Shown: positions 51,924 through 61,716, numbered from the stretch's first letter. The stretch is 64,000 nucleotides of DNA from Qipengyuania gaetbuli (GCF_009827315.1 NZ_WTYF01000004.1:992001-1056000); one strand, 5' to 3'. The notes: generated from the sequence alone by a model not told the origin. Made by a program: numbers and translations.

Positions 51924-53868
51924 GGTAGAAATCGTAGATCTGCCGCGCGACGCTGTCCGAAATGCCGGGCGCGCGCTTCAGATCGTCGAGCGCGGCGGCA
52001 CGGACCTTGCCCGCAGTTCCGAAGTGCAGCAGCAGCGCCCGCTTGCGCGACGGGCCGATGCCCGGGATCTCGTCCAGCGGCGATGCGGTAATCGCGCGGC
52101 TGCGCTTGGCGCGGTGGGCCCCGATGGCATAGCGGTGGACCTCGTCGCGCAGGGTCTGGAGGTAGAACAGCAGCTGCGAATTGACCGGCAGCGTCTTCTC
52201 GCGCCCGTCGGGGAAATGGAACACCTCGCGCCCTTCGCGCCCGTGGTGCGGGCCCTTGGCGATGGCGATCAGCGGAACGTTCTCGATCCCCATCTCTTCC
52301 AGCGTGTCGCGCACGGAGGACATCTGCCCCTTGCCGCCGTCGATCAGGACGAGGTCGGGCCAGACCGTCTCGTGGCTGTTCTTTTTGCCCGCATCGCCGT
52401 CGGGGTTTTCGGCCAGGTTGCGGAAACGGCGTGCCATGACCTCGCGCATCATGCCGAAATCGTCATTTGTCTGCGCGGTCTTGATGTTGAACTTGCGGTA
52501 CTGGCCCTTCTCGAAGCCTTCGGGGCTGGCGACGACCATCGCGCCCAGCGCCTTGTCGCCCTGGATATGGCTGTTGTCGTAAACCTCGATGCGCTGCGGC
52601 ACCTCGTCCAGCTCGAGGAATTCGGCGAGTTCGCGCAGGATTTTGGCCTTGGTGCCGCTTTCGGCCAGCCGCCGGTCGAGCGCCTCGACCGCATTGCGCT
52701 GCGCCTGCTGCATCAGCTTGCGGCGGTCGCCGCGCTGCGGGATCGAGATGGCGACCACGTGGCCCGCCTTTTCCGCCAGCGCCTCGGCGATCAGTTCCTG
52801 CTCGGCCAGCTCGCGGTCGACGAGGATCGTGCGCGGCGGCGGCACTTCCTCGTAAAATTGCAGCAGCACGTCGGCCAGCACCTCCTCGTGGTCGAGGTCG
52901 CCGGTGTTGCGCGGGAAGAAGGCGCGATGCCCCCAGTTCTGCCCGCCGCGGATGAAGAAGGCTTGGACGCCGATCTGCCCGCCCTTGGCCGCCAGCGCGA
53001 AAACATCGGCATCGCCCACGCCGCTGGCATTGATCGCCTGTGACCCTTGGATGAAAGTCGCCGCGCGCAGCCGGTCGCGCAGGATGGCGGCAGTCTCGAA
53101 ATCGAGGTCCTCGGCCGCCTTCGCCATCTGCTTTTCGATATTGGCCTGCACCGCGCCCGACTTACCCGACAGGAAGTCCTTCGCTTCCTGCACGAGGGCG
53201 TCATAGCCCTTCTCGTCGATGCGGCCGACGCAGGGGGCCGAACACCGCTTGATCTGGTAGAGCAGGCAGGGCCGGTCGCGATTGTTGAAGAAGCTGTCGG
53301 TGCAGCTCCTCAGCAGGAACAGTTTCTGCAGCGCGTTAAGCGTCTTGTTGACCGATCCGGCGCTGGCGAAGGGGCCGTAGTAATTGCCCTTGGCGCGCCG
53401 CGCGCCGCGATGCTTCTGGATGCGCGGGAAGGCATGGTCGGCCCGCAGCAGGATGAAGGGGAAGCTCTTGTCGTCGCGCAGCAGCACGTTGAACGGCGGA
53501 CGGTAGCGCTTGATCAGCTGCGCTTCGAGCAGCAGCGCCTCGGCTTCCGAGTTGGTGACCACGATTTCCATCGCGCGGCACTGGCTGACCATGCGCTGGA
53601 GCCGGTTCGAAAGCCCCTTCACCTGAGTGTAATTGGCAACGCGCGCCTTCAGGCTGCGGGCCTTGCCGACGTAAAGTACGTCGCCGCGCGTATCGAGCAT
53701 CCGGTAGACGCCCGGCCGCGGCTTGAGTGTCCTCACCGTTTCGCGGATCGCCGTAATCCCCGCTTCGAGGTCCGGCTGGGCGCTGGCCACGACCTTGGTC
53801 GCGCGTTCCTCGTGGAACCGCTCCTTGCCTCTCGGGTCGTTGGGGGATCCGGCCTTGCTGCGCGACAT
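51910..53868 (-). CDS. uvrC: excinuclease ABC subunit C, 652 aa
   Basis: UvrC makes both incisions in nucleotide excision repair. The GIY-YIG nuclease domain is at the N-terminus (PGVYRMLDTRGDVLYVGKA, about 52-70). An UVR motif follows near residue 220, then the RNase H-like C-terminal nuclease (EVYDNSHIQGDKALGAMVV with catalytic Asp). Two helix-hairpin-helix motifs end the protein (IPGIGPSRKRALLLHFGT). All domains are intact. ATG 53868 has AAGG upstream; the first 30 residues are a charged, non-conserved extension. Confidence 0.97.
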   Translation of the reverse strand: MSRSKAGSPNDPRGKERFHEERATKVVASAQPDLEAGITAIRETVRTLKPRPGVYRMLDTRGDVLYVGKARSLKARVANYTQVKGLSNRLQRMVSQCRAMEIVVTNSEAEALLLEAQLIKRYRPPFNVLLRDDKSFPFILLRADHAFPRIQKHRGARRAKGNYYGPFASAGSVNKTLNALQKLFLLRSCTDSFFNNRDRPCLLYQIKRCSAPCVGRIDEKGYDALVQEAKDFLSGKSGAVQANIEKQMAKAAEDLDFETAAILRDRLRAATFIQGSQAINASGVGDADVFALAAKGGQIGVQAFFIRGGQNWGHRAFFPRNTGDLDHEEVLADVLLQFYEEVPPPRTILVDRELAEQELIAEALAEKAGHVVAISIPQRGDRRKLMQQAQRNAVEALDRRLAESGTKAKILRELAEFLELDEVPQRIEVYDNSHIQGDKALGAMVVASPEGFEKGQYRKFNIKTAQTNDDFGMMREVMARRFRNLAENPDGDAGKKNSHETVWPDLVLIDGGKGQMSSVRDTLEEMGIENVPLIAIAKGPHHGREGREVFHFPDGREKTLPVNSQLLFYLQTLRDEVHRYAIGAHRAKRSRAITASPLDEIPGIGPSRKRALLLHFGTAGKVRAAALDDLKRAPGISDSVARQIYDFYHAGG

Positions 53869-53948
53869 GGGGCCTTCAGATAGTGCGCCATTGCCGCTTA
53901 GGCAAAGGCCTGCTTGTGCAAAGCCGCGTTTCGCGCCATCCCCCCGGC

Positions 53949-55232
53949 ATGAACGGACAGAAAATCGCGCCGCCGCGTACGGTGGGCTTCTGGGGCACTT
54001 CACTGTTTCCCCTCAATGGCATGATCGGGGCGGGCATCTTCGCCCTGCCCGCAGTGCTGGTCGCCGCGGTCGGCAATTTCGCGCCGTGGATGATGCTGAT
54101 CGGCGGGATCCTCTTCCTGCCGCTGGCCCTGTGCTACGCCTGGATGGCGAGCCGGTTCGAACACAGCGGCGGTTCGGTCCTTTATGGCGAAGCGGCGTTC
54201 GGGCGCTTCGTCGGCTTCCAGGCCGGCTGGGCGCGCTATGCCAGCGCGATCGTGACCGCTGCAGCCAACATGCACGTCATGGTGGCCTATCTCGCCGCGC
54301 TCTTCCCCGGCCTCGACGATCCGGTGATCGCGCCCTTGGCAGTGGCGGTGGGCCTTGCGATCATCACCATCATCAACCTTTACGGCATGCGCGCATCGGT
54401 CGGTACGCTGGGCGTCATGACCGCGATCAAGCTGCTGCCGCTGGGCGCGCTTGTCCTGTCCGCATTCTTTGCCGGGGGCGAGCTGGGCGCGGTGACCCTG
54501 CCGGAATTCAGCGCGGTGGAAAGCGTCATCCTGCTCACCTTCTACGCCTTCATCGGCTTCGAAGGCGTGGTCGAGGCAGCTGGCGAGTTCAAGGACCCCA
54601 AGCGCGACGTGCCGCGCTCGATAATCTTCATGGTATCGGGCGTAACGCTGATCTACATGGCGGTCATCTGGGCCTTCATCCTGATCGGCCCTGAATTCGC
54701 AGGCGAGAACAACGCGCTGGCCGGTTCTGCCGGGGCTTCGATGGGGCAGGCCGGATCGCTTGCCATCGTGATTGCCGCCAGCTTCAGCATCGGTGCGAAC
54801 AATTTCGCCAGCGGGGTCGCGCAGCCGCGCCTGATGTACGGCATGGCCGAAAGGGGCATGCTGCCGCGCTGGTTCGAATATGTGCACCCGCGCTTTCTCA
54901 CCCCATCCAACGCGATCCTGTTCTACGGCGCGCTGGCCGTGCTGTTCGGCCTTTGGGAAGGCTTCGAGGTGCTGGCCGTGGCCGGCACGCTTGTCCGGCT
55001 GATCACCTATATCGTGACCAGCCTCGCCCTTCCGGCGCTCGAACATCGCGAGGGGCGGATCGTGCCTTTACACCTGTTCTGCGTCATCGTGGCTGTCGGC
55101 AGTTCGCTGTTCATCGCCTCTCAGGCGCAGGCGCAGTCGTGGATGGTGCTGGGAGGCTTCTTCGCAGCCGGCACGCTGCTCTACTTCATCGCCGCGCGCC
55201 AGAAGCCGGAATATCCGCTCGACGAGGCCTGA
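53949..55232 (+). CDS. APC-family amino acid permease, 427 aa
   Basis: The protein has about twelve transmembrane helices with the APC fold; the first helix has NGMIGAGIFALPAVLV (GAGIF motif), and YAFIGFEGVVEAAGEFKDPKRDVPRSI is the conserved loop after helix 6. Substrate is probably an amino acid or amine, not identifiable. ATG 53949 follows an 80 bp gap after the divergent uvrC start. It ends directly before the flavoprotein gene, which begins at the next base. Confidence 0.9.
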   Translation: MNGQKIAPPRTVGFWGTSLFPLNGMIGAGIFALPAVLVAAVGNFAPWMMLIGGILFLPLALCYAWMASRFEHSGGSVLYGEAAFGRFVGFQAGWARYASAIVTAAANMHVMVAYLAALFPGLDDPVIAPLAVAVGLAIITIINLYGMRASVGTLGVMTAIKLLPLGALVLSAFFAGGELGAVTLPEFSAVESVILLTFYAFIGFEGVVEAAGEFKDPKRDVPRSIIFMVSGVTLIYMAVIWAFILIGPEFAGENNALAGSAGASMGQAGSLAIVIAASFSIGANNFASGVAQPRLMYGMAERGMLPRWFEYVHPRFLTPSNAILFYGALAVLFGLWEGFEVLAVAGTLVRLITYIVTSLALPALEHREGRIVPLHLFCVIVAVGSSLFIASQAQAQSWMVLGGFFAAGTLLYFIAARQKPEYPLDEA

Positions 55233-56408
55233 GTGTCCGAAACCTACGATGCGATAATCCTCGGCGCAGGCGCGGCCGGGCTGATGTGCGCCGCGCGTGC
55301 AGGCCAGCGCGGGCGCCGCGTGCTTGTGCTCGAGAAGGCGGAGAAGCCCGGCAAGAAGATCCTGATTTCGGGCGGCGGCCGGTGCAATTTCACCAATATC
55401 GGTGCGGGGCCGGCCAACTACCTGTCCTCCAACCCGCATTTCGCCAAGTCGGCGCTCGCCCGATACACGCCGCGCGACTTCCTCGAACTGGTCGAAAGCT
55501 ACGGCATTGCCTGGCACGAAAAGACGCTCGGCCAGCTGTTCTGCGACGGATCGTCGAAGCAGATCGTCGAGATGCTGCTGGAGGAATGCGCCAAGGGCCT
55601 CGTCGACATACGCTGCAATGCCGAGGTGACCGCGGTCGAGCGTGACGGGGAACGGTTCGCGGTCATGGCCAGCGGGCAGGTGGCCATCGCGCCGAGCCTC
55701 GTCATTGCGACGGGCGGCCCCTCCATTCCCAAGATGGGTGCGACCGGCTTTGCCTATGACCTCGCTCGCCAGTTCGGCCTCAAGGTGGTGGAACCGCGCC
55801 CCGCCCTCGTCCCGCTGACGCTGGGCGGTGAGGAAGTGCTGTTCCGCGAGATTTCGGGCGTATCCGCGCCGGTCGTCGCCACTGCGGGCAAGGCCAGTTT
55901 TCCCGAAGCGGCGCTGTTTACCCACCGCGGGTTGTCCGGTCCGGCGATCCTGCAGGCCTCGTCCTACTGGAAGCCGGGCGATCCTGTGGTCATCGATTTC
56001 CTGCCCGACCGGCAGGGCGACTGGCTGCTCGATGCGAAGCGAGATGCGCCGCGCGCGACCCTGCGTTCGCTGTTGCGGGATGCATTGCCGGACCGCCTCG
56101 CGGACATCCTTGCAGAAAAGCTGGGGATCGAAACCGAACTCGGCAATGCGAGCGACAAGGCGCTGAGGGCAGCGCAGGAGCGGCTGAAGCGTTGGACGTT
56201 CCACCCCAACGGCACCGAGGGCTTCGCCAAGGCAGAAGTGACTGTGGGCGGCATCTCGACTGCGGAACTGTCCTCCAAGACCATGGAAACAAAGCGCATT
56301 CCCGGCCTCTTCGCCATCGGCGAGGCGGTCGATGTGACGGGCTGGCTGGGCGGCTACAACTTCCAGTGGGCCTGGGCGAGCGGCGTGGCCGCAGCCGAGG
56401 CACTGTGA
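55233..56408 (+). CDS. FAD-dependent oxidoreductase, HI0933/BaiN-like, 391 aa
   Basis: The N-terminal Rossmann motif IILGAGAAGLMCAARAGQRG and the following LVLEKAEKPGKKILISGGGRCNFTN identify the HI0933/BaiN flavoprotein family, of which the C-terminal GYNFQWAWASGVAAA binds FAD. BaiN reduces bile acid precursors in clostridia, but most homologues have no known substrate. It starts at GTG 55233 immediately after the permease stop, so both are co-translated. Confidence 0.93.
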   Translation: MSETYDAIILGAGAAGLMCAARAGQRGRRVLVLEKAEKPGKKILISGGGRCNFTNIGAGPANYLSSNPHFAKSALARYTPRDFLELVESYGIAWHEKTLGQLFCDGSSKQIVEMLLEECAKGLVDIRCNAEVTAVERDGERFAVMASGQVAIAPSLVIATGGPSIPKMGATGFAYDLARQFGLKVVEPRPALVPLTLGGEEVLFREISGVSAPVVATAGKASFPEAALFTHRGLSGPAILQASSYWKPGDPVVIDFLPDRQGDWLLDAKRDAPRATLRSLLRDALPDRLADILAEKLGIETELGNASDKALRAAQERLKRWTFHPNGTEGFAKAEVTVGGISTAELSSKTMETKRIPGLFAIGEAVDVTGWLGGYNFQWAWASGVAAAEAL

Positions 56409-56448
56409 CACTCCTGCCCTAGCGGAAGGGTTTGACCGGGGCGGCAAG

Positions 56449-56476
56449 TTGACCGGACCCCGCTTTGTGATAGCTT
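56449..56476 (+). promoter_or_regulatory. predicted promoter of the WS/DGAT-lipase pair
   Basis: TTGACC (56449-56454) and TAGCTT (56471-56476, or GATAGC two bases earlier) are spaced 14-16 bp in the 157 bp gap after the flavoprotein gene. A second TTGACCGG copy begins about 17 bp upstream (56432), so the site contains a short direct repeat that might bind a regulator. The match is only moderate. Confidence 0.4.
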
Positions 56477-56565
56477 CCTCTCTTCGCACCCGCAAAAAGC
56501 GGGGCGATCGTGGGAGATGCTGTCCTTCGCCCAATTTGGCGGAGCGGTAGCGCGGAAAGGACCCT

Positions 56566-58155
56566 ATGCAGCAATTGCAGGGCATGGATGCCAGTTTCGT
56601 TGCGCTGGAAACGCGCAATTCGCCGATGCACATCGGCTCGATCCTGATTTACGATCCCAGCACCGCGCCCGGCGGTTTCGTGCGTTTCAAGGATATCCTC
56701 GGCTTCATCGAAAGCCGCCTGCAACTGTCCAAGACGATGCGCCAGCGCCTCGTGCGCGTGCCCTTCGACCTCGATTACCCCTACTGGATCGAGGATCCGG
56801 ACTTCGACCTCGAATATCACGTCCGCCACATTGCCCTCCCCAAGCCGGGCGACTGGCGGCAGCTGTGCATCCAGGCGGCGCGCGTCTTCTCCCGCCCGCT
56901 CGACCTCAGCCGCCCGCCGTGGGAATTCACCGTGGTCGAAGGGCTCGACGGGATCGAGGGACTGGCCAAGGGCAGCTATGCCTACATCACCAAGGTCCAT
57001 CATGCCGCCATCGACGGGATGAGCGGGATCGACCTGATGGAAGCGACGCACACGCTGCGCCCCGACGAACCTCCGCCGTCCACGCCCGACACATGGAAGC
57101 CCGAAAAGCTGCCAAATCCGGTTGAACTGCTCGGCCGCAGCTACATGAATGCGATCACCAATCCGCTGAAGCAGATCGAGGTCGCCGCCAAGGCCGCGCC
57201 CGGCCTCGCCAAGGCGCTGAAAGGGCTGGCAGCCAAGGAATTCGACGTCTCGACCGAGATGATCGCGCCCAAGACCCGCTTCAATCGCAAGATCTCGCCC
57301 CACCGCGTGGTCGAAGGCATCAGCGTCCCGCTGGCAGAGGTAAAGGCGATCCGCACGCTGGTCGAAGGCGCCAAGGTCAACGACGTGTTCCTCGCCATCA
57401 TCGGCGGCGCGATGCGGCGCTATCTCGAAGACAAGAAGGAACTGCCCAAGAAAACGCTGACGGCCATGGCGCCGATCTCGGTCCGTTCCAAGGGCGAGAA
57501 GGACACGATGGGCAACCAGGTGGCCGCGATGATCGCGCCGCTCGGTACGCATATCGCCGACCCCATCGAACGGTTGCAGTTCTGTCATGACCGCACGGTC
57601 AATTCCAAGGCCATGACCGACGCCATGGGCGCGCGCAACATGACCGAGATGAGCAAGGCCAGCCCCGCGCTGTTCATGGCGCTCGGCGCGCAGCTCTACA
57701 GCCGCCTCAGCCTTGCCAACCGCGGTGTCGGGCCGATCTTCTCGACCGTGGTGACCAATGTGCCGGGACCGCCGATCCCGATCTATTCGGCCGGCGCAAA
57801 GATGCAGAGCATGATGGGGCTCCTGTGCCTGACCGACGGCCTTGGCCTCGGCCATGTCGTCCAGTCCTATACCGACGAGGCGACGATCGCCTTTACCGCG
57901 GACCGGGAAATGATGCCCGATCCTGAATTCTACGTCGAATGCATCCGCGCATCCTACGAGGAACTGCGCGATGCGGCGAAGAACCCCGCCCCGAAAAAGG
58001 CGGAAGCGAAGAAGCCTGCCGCCAAGAAGCGGGCTCCGGCCAAAAAGGCCACTGCAACGAAGAAGGCGCCCGCTTCGAAAGCGAAGACGGGCACAAAGGG
58101 GGTCGCCAGCCGTAAGAAGGCTGCCCCTAAGGGGAAAGGAACAACCAAATCGTGA
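56566..58155 (+). CDS. wax ester synthase/diacylglycerol acyltransferase (WS/DGAT), 529 aa
   Basis: WS/DGAT enzymes esterify acyl-CoA with fatty alcohols or diacylglycerol to form storage wax esters or triacylglycerol. The catalytic HHxxxDG motif is at 145-151 (HHAAIDG), PLDLSRPPWE at 111-120, and NDVFLAIIGGAMRRYL and TNVPGPP further on, so the enzyme looks complete. After residue 470 there is a tail of about 55 residues of Lys/Ala/Pro-rich repeats, unusual for the family and similar to that of L21 here. GTG of the next gene overlaps the stop. Confidence 0.92.
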   Translation: MQQLQGMDASFVALETRNSPMHIGSILIYDPSTAPGGFVRFKDILGFIESRLQLSKTMRQRLVRVPFDLDYPYWIEDPDFDLEYHVRHIALPKPGDWRQLCIQAARVFSRPLDLSRPPWEFTVVEGLDGIEGLAKGSYAYITKVHHAAIDGMSGIDLMEATHTLRPDEPPPSTPDTWKPEKLPNPVELLGRSYMNAITNPLKQIEVAAKAAPGLAKALKGLAAKEFDVSTEMIAPKTRFNRKISPHRVVEGISVPLAEVKAIRTLVEGAKVNDVFLAIIGGAMRRYLEDKKELPKKTLTAMAPISVRSKGEKDTMGNQVAAMIAPLGTHIADPIERLQFCHDRTVNSKAMTDAMGARNMTEMSKASPALFMALGAQLYSRLSLANRGVGPIFSTVVTNVPGPPIPIYSAGAKMQSMMGLLCLTDGLGLGHVVQSYTDEATIAFTADREMMPDPEFYVECIRASYEELRDAAKNPAPKKAEAKKPAAKKRAPAKKATATKKAPASKAKTGTKGVASRKKAAPKGKGTTKS

Positions 58156-58940
58156 CCACTGCAACCGCCGCGCAGATCGATGCGCGTCCGCCCAGCCGCC
58201 TGCTGACGCTAGCCGAACCTGGCCGCGCGATGAGCGAGCTGGCCAGCTTCTATGCCCTGCGGCCGCTGATGAACGCGCTGCCCCGCGGCGACGGTCACGG
58301 CGTGCTGGTACTGCCGGGCTTCATGGCGTCCGACTATTCGACCGCGCCGCTGCGCCGGCTGCTTTGCGATCTCGGTTACGACTGCGCAGGCTGGAACCTG
58401 GGCCGCAACGTCCGCGTGGACCAGGCCCGCATCGAAGCGATGATGGCCTGTGTCGACGAGGTGCATGATCGCACCGGCCGCCCGATCAGCATCGTCGGCT
58501 GGAGCCTTGGCGGCGTTTTCGCCCGTGAACTTGCGAAGCTGTCGCCCGACAAGGTGCGGCTCGTCATCAGCCTCGGCAGCCCGATTTCAGACGATCGCAA
58601 CCACACCAATGCCCGCCGCCTGTTCGAATATCTGAACGGGCGCGAGCCCGAAGTGATGAAGGGCGGCAATTTCCAGAAACTGGCAGAGGCTCCGCCCGTC
58701 CCCACGACCTCGATCCTCACGCGGAGCGACGGCGTGGTGCACTGGCGCGGTTCGGTCCAGCGCTGCGGGCGCGAGGATTGCGAGAACATCGAAGTGCTCG
58801 CCAGCCATTGCGGCCTCGGGGTGAACCCGGCCGCAGTCTACGCCATCGCCGACCGGCTGGCCCAGGCGGAGGGAGAATGGAAGCCCTTCTCCGCCCCGCT
58901 CTGGGCCCGCCTGCTGTTCCCGCAGCGCGCCCTGCAATGA
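58152..58940 (+). CDS. alpha/beta hydrolase (esterase/lipase-like), 262 aa
   Basis: VLVLPGFMASDYSTAPLRRLL and the nucleophile elbow IVGWSLGGVFARELA (GxSxG with Ser) indicate a serine esterase or lipase. The C-terminal region has CGREDCENIEVLASHCGLGVNP with candidate catalytic His. It starts at GTG 58152 overlapping the WS/DGAT stop (GTGA). Pairing with a storage-lipid synthase suggests turnover or editing of acyl esters, though other substrates are possible. It is convergent with the TonB receptor gene. Confidence 0.87.
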   Translation: MTTATAAQIDARPPSRLLTLAEPGRAMSELASFYALRPLMNALPRGDGHGVLVLPGFMASDYSTAPLRRLLCDLGYDCAGWNLGRNVRVDQARIEAMMACVDEVHDRTGRPISIVGWSLGGVFARELAKLSPDKVRLVISLGSPISDDRNHTNARRLFEYLNGREPEVMKGGNFQKLAEAPPVPTTSILTRSDGVVHWRGSVQRCGREDCENIEVLASHCGLGVNPAAVYAIADRLAQAEGEWKPFSAPLWARLLFPQRALQ

Positions 58941-58959
58941 GGCAGGACGCGCCCGCGGG

Positions 58960-61716
58960 TCAGAAGGCCTTGCGGATATCCACGCCGAGGTAGCGGCCGA
59001 CAGGGTCGATCCGCAGCGGGTCGTAAGCGCGCGGCGTATCGCCGTTCTCGTCGGTCACGGTGCGGCGAGCGTCGAACACGTTGTCGGCCAGCACAGACAC
59101 GCGCAGGCCCTTCATCCAGCCATCCTCTTTCTTGAAGACTTCGCCGAGGTCGGCAAACAGGCGGATGTCGAAGGTCGCCAGGTCCGAGAAGAACAGGTCG
59201 CTCGAACCGGGCAAGTCACCGCCCAGCAGTTCCGCCTCGCCGATATAGCGACCGGTCAGGCGCAGGCCGTAGCCCTGCCAGAACAGGCCTCCTTCGAGAC
59301 GCGAGGAATGCTGCGAAATCGCGCCGCCGCCAAGGACATCGCCAGCCAGCTGGTCGAACAGCGGGCCGTTCTCTGCCAGCAGGACCTCGTTTTCGAGCAC
59401 GATATTATGGTTGAGGCTGAGGAAATAGCGCGGACGCGTATCCGACGGATCGCCGCCGAAGCGACCGAAGCCGCCGCCGCCACGGCGCGGGCCGCCCTGC
59501 TGCGGCTGACCTTCACCCTGCGCGGCCTGTGCCGAACACATCCTCTCGCGCATCGCCTTGACCTTTTCGGGGTCGATCTCGCCATTCTCGTCCTTCAGGC
59601 GGGCGAGAACCTCTTCGGGCAGGCCGTCGAGCTTGGGCGGTTCGGCGCAGATCGCCTCGCGCATCGCAGTAAACTGCTGGCTGCGCTGGTCGGCCTCCGC
59701 CCCGCAGAAGCGTGCACGGGCCGCGGCGATCTTTTCCGGGTCCGGATTGCCATTGGCATCGAGCAGGCGCGAGCGGAACATTTCCGGGATGGCCGACAGG
59801 TCGGGCGTTTCGCCTTCCGGCGCCTTGCAGAAAGTCTCGCGCATCGCTTCCATGCGAGCGGGATCGAAGCCCATGCCCGGGCCGCCGCCCGGGCCGCCCG
59901 GGCGACCCTGCGGCGGACCGCCATTGCCCTGGGCACCGCGTTCGGGACGTTCGGGCGTCTTGCCGATCTCGCCGCGCGTGTTGAGCCCGAAGGACAGCAC
60001 CCGGCTGCGGGTCTCGTAAAGCGTCAGTGGACGGCGATCGATGGCGAGCAGTTCACCCGCGGTGCCGCGGGTCACGCGGTCGGGGAAAGCTTCCTCGAAG
60101 GCCGCGCTGAAGCCCGGTGACGCCGTCACGTCGCGCGAGCGGTTGATGCCGTAATCGGCCTGCAGGCGGGCATTTTCCCAAAAGGGCAGTTCCCAGTTGG
60201 CGCTGAATTTCCAGTCGGCCTGGGTTTCGGCACGAAGGTCGGGATTGCCTCCGGTGACCAGTGTCGCCAGCACCGTGTCGCCAGTGGCGTAATCGAACAC
60301 CGGCACGTTGAATTCGTCGATGCGGGGGCTGCCGAGCGAGGTCAGGCTGGGTGCCACTTCGCGCCAGATGCGCGTGGCGCTGAAGCCCAGCGTATCGGTC
60401 GGCTGCCAGTTGATGCCCGCGCTCCAATTCGCCAGCGTGCCGAAGTCCGACAGGTCTTCGATGCCCGAGCTAAGGCTCAGGCTGACGCCGCCGATCGCAC
60501 CCCATGCGCCGCCGCGTTCCGCGATGGGAACGGACAACGTGGTGTTCGCATCGAACCGGCGACGGGTCAGTTCGATATCGGTCGCCGACCGGGTGTCCTC
60601 GCTGGCGATCTGCCGCCAGTCGACGCCAGTCTTGAAGGTGACGCTGATATCGCCTGCCGGAAGCGCGATCGGATAGCCGGTAAGCGTAAGGTCGTTGGCG
60701 ATGGTCCAGGTCCGGCTTTCCGCGACATCGAAGCCGCTGCCGTCGAAGCGATCGATTTCCGTCGTGGAAAGCGAACGCACCGTGTCGTTGGTGAAGACCG
60801 CGTTCCAGTCGCCGATGGGGCGCGAGAGCGTGCCGCCGACCGAGATCGTGTCGACGTCGCCGCGACGCTCCAGCGGGACGGTCCCGTCATTCGACAGGCC
60901 CGACAGGCTGAGGCTTTCGGAATGGTTGTAAGTGCCGTTGAGGCTCAGCGACAGACCGCTCTCGACGAAAGCGCGGGCGTAATTGATCGTGCCTTCGCCG
61001 CTCATCGTGTCGGCGCGCAGGCTGCGGAACTGTTCCTCGCCCGGGAAACCGCCATCGACGGTCAGGCCGCGCTCGGCCTCGGTCAGGAGGCTCGAATCCT
61101 CGAAGTCGAGGTTGAAATTGAGGCGACCTTTCTCGCCGATACGCAGATAGGTCAGTTCCTGCTCGTTGCGGGTGAAGCCGCCGCGATCGGGCCCCTCGTA
61201 TTCGACTTCCGCGCTCACGCTCTGGAAATTGGGCTTGAGGATGATGTTCACCACGCGCTGGTCGGCCGAATAGCCGAAGCGCTGCGCCGTTTCCTCGGGG
61301 AAGACCTCTACCTTCTGCACCGCTTCGGGCGGATAGCTGCGAAATTCGCGGAAGCTGGACACGCGGATACCGTTGATGAGGAAGACCGGCTGGCCGCCGC
61401 CGCGGCTGCTGCGCGCCCCGCTGCTGGTCGCCGGCTCGATGGCCGCAATCACGTCGGCGATGGAGCTGGCACCGAATGCGGCGATGTCCTGCTCGCTGAA
61501 TTCCGCGATCGGTTTTTCCTCAACGAACAGCTGGCCGCGGATTCGCGTGCCTTCCACGACGATGGTGTCCGAAGCCGAAGGCGGCACGGCCATCTCTTCC
61601 ATGTCCGGCTGCGGCTGGGCCCGCGGGTCCTGTTCTTCCGCCATGGCGGGAACGCCGCTCAGCGAAAGGGCAAGCGCAAGAGCCGGCAGCGAAGTACGTG
61701 CGCGAAGTGTTATCAA
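58960..61716 (-). CDS. TonB-dependent receptor with Cys-bearing repeat insert, about 918 aa
   Basis: An N-terminal signal peptide and a plug domain (SSIADVIAAIEPATSS, GQPVFLINGIRVSSFREF, ETAQRFGYSADQRVVNIIL) are followed by a beta-barrel ending in aromatic Phe (VDIRKAF), as required for outer-membrane insertion. The region coding near 59430-59960 interrupts the barrel with Gly/Pro-rich linkers and two repeats of about 46-50 residues with paired Cys and DPEKI-type loops. Substrate unknown. The TTG 61716 start gives the cleanest signal peptide, but GTG 61743 is possible. Confidence 0.87.
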   Translation of the reverse strand: MITLRARTSLPALALALSLSGVPAMAEEQDPRAQPQPDMEEMAVPPSASDTIVVEGTRIRGQLFVEEKPIAEFSEQDIAAFGASSIADVIAAIEPATSSGARSSRGGGQPVFLINGIRVSSFREFRSYPPEAVQKVEVFPEETAQRFGYSADQRVVNIILKPNFQSVSAEVEYEGPDRGGFTRNEQELTYLRIGEKGRLNFNLDFEDSSLLTEAERGLTVDGGFPGEEQFRSLRADTMSGEGTINYARAFVESGLSLSLNGTYNHSESLSLSGLSNDGTVPLERRGDVDTISVGGTLSRPIGDWNAVFTNDTVRSLSTTEIDRFDGSGFDVAESRTWTIANDLTLTGYPIALPAGDISVTFKTGVDWRQIASEDTRSATDIELTRRRFDANTTLSVPIAERGGAWGAIGGVSLSLSSGIEDLSDFGTLANWSAGINWQPTDTLGFSATRIWREVAPSLTSLGSPRIDEFNVPVFDYATGDTVLATLVTGGNPDLRAETQADWKFSANWELPFWENARLQADYGINRSRDVTASPGFSAAFEEAFPDRVTRGTAGELLAIDRRPLTLYETRSRVLSFGLNTRGEIGKTPERPERGAQGNGGPPQGRPGGPGGGPGMGFDPARMEAMRETFCKAPEGETPDLSAIPEMFRSRLLDANGNPDPEKIAAARARFCGAEADQRSQQFTAMREAICAEPPKLDGLPEEVLARLKDENGEIDPEKVKAMRERMCSAQAAQGEGQPQQGGPRRGGGGFGRFGGDPSDTRPRYFLSLNHNIVLENEVLLAENGPLFDQLAGDVLGGGAISQHSSRLEGGLFWQGYGLRLTGRYIGEAELLGGDLPGSSDLFFSDLATFDIRLFADLGEVFKKEDGWMKGLRVSVLADNVFDARRTVTDENGDTPRAYDPLRIDPVGRYLGVDIRKAF
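59536..59853 (-). repeat. two Cys-flanked tandem repeats coded within the TonB receptor
   Basis: Unit 1 (59853-59704) and unit 2 (59673-59536) encode xAMREtfC...P...LP..LxDxNGxxDPEKxxAxRxRxC. Both have a Cys near each end and an EF-hand-like loop (DANGNPDPEKI, DENGEIDPEKV). They share about half of their residues. Flanks are Gly/Pro/Arg-rich. The repeats lie where a loop between strands would be expected. Confidence 0.75.
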
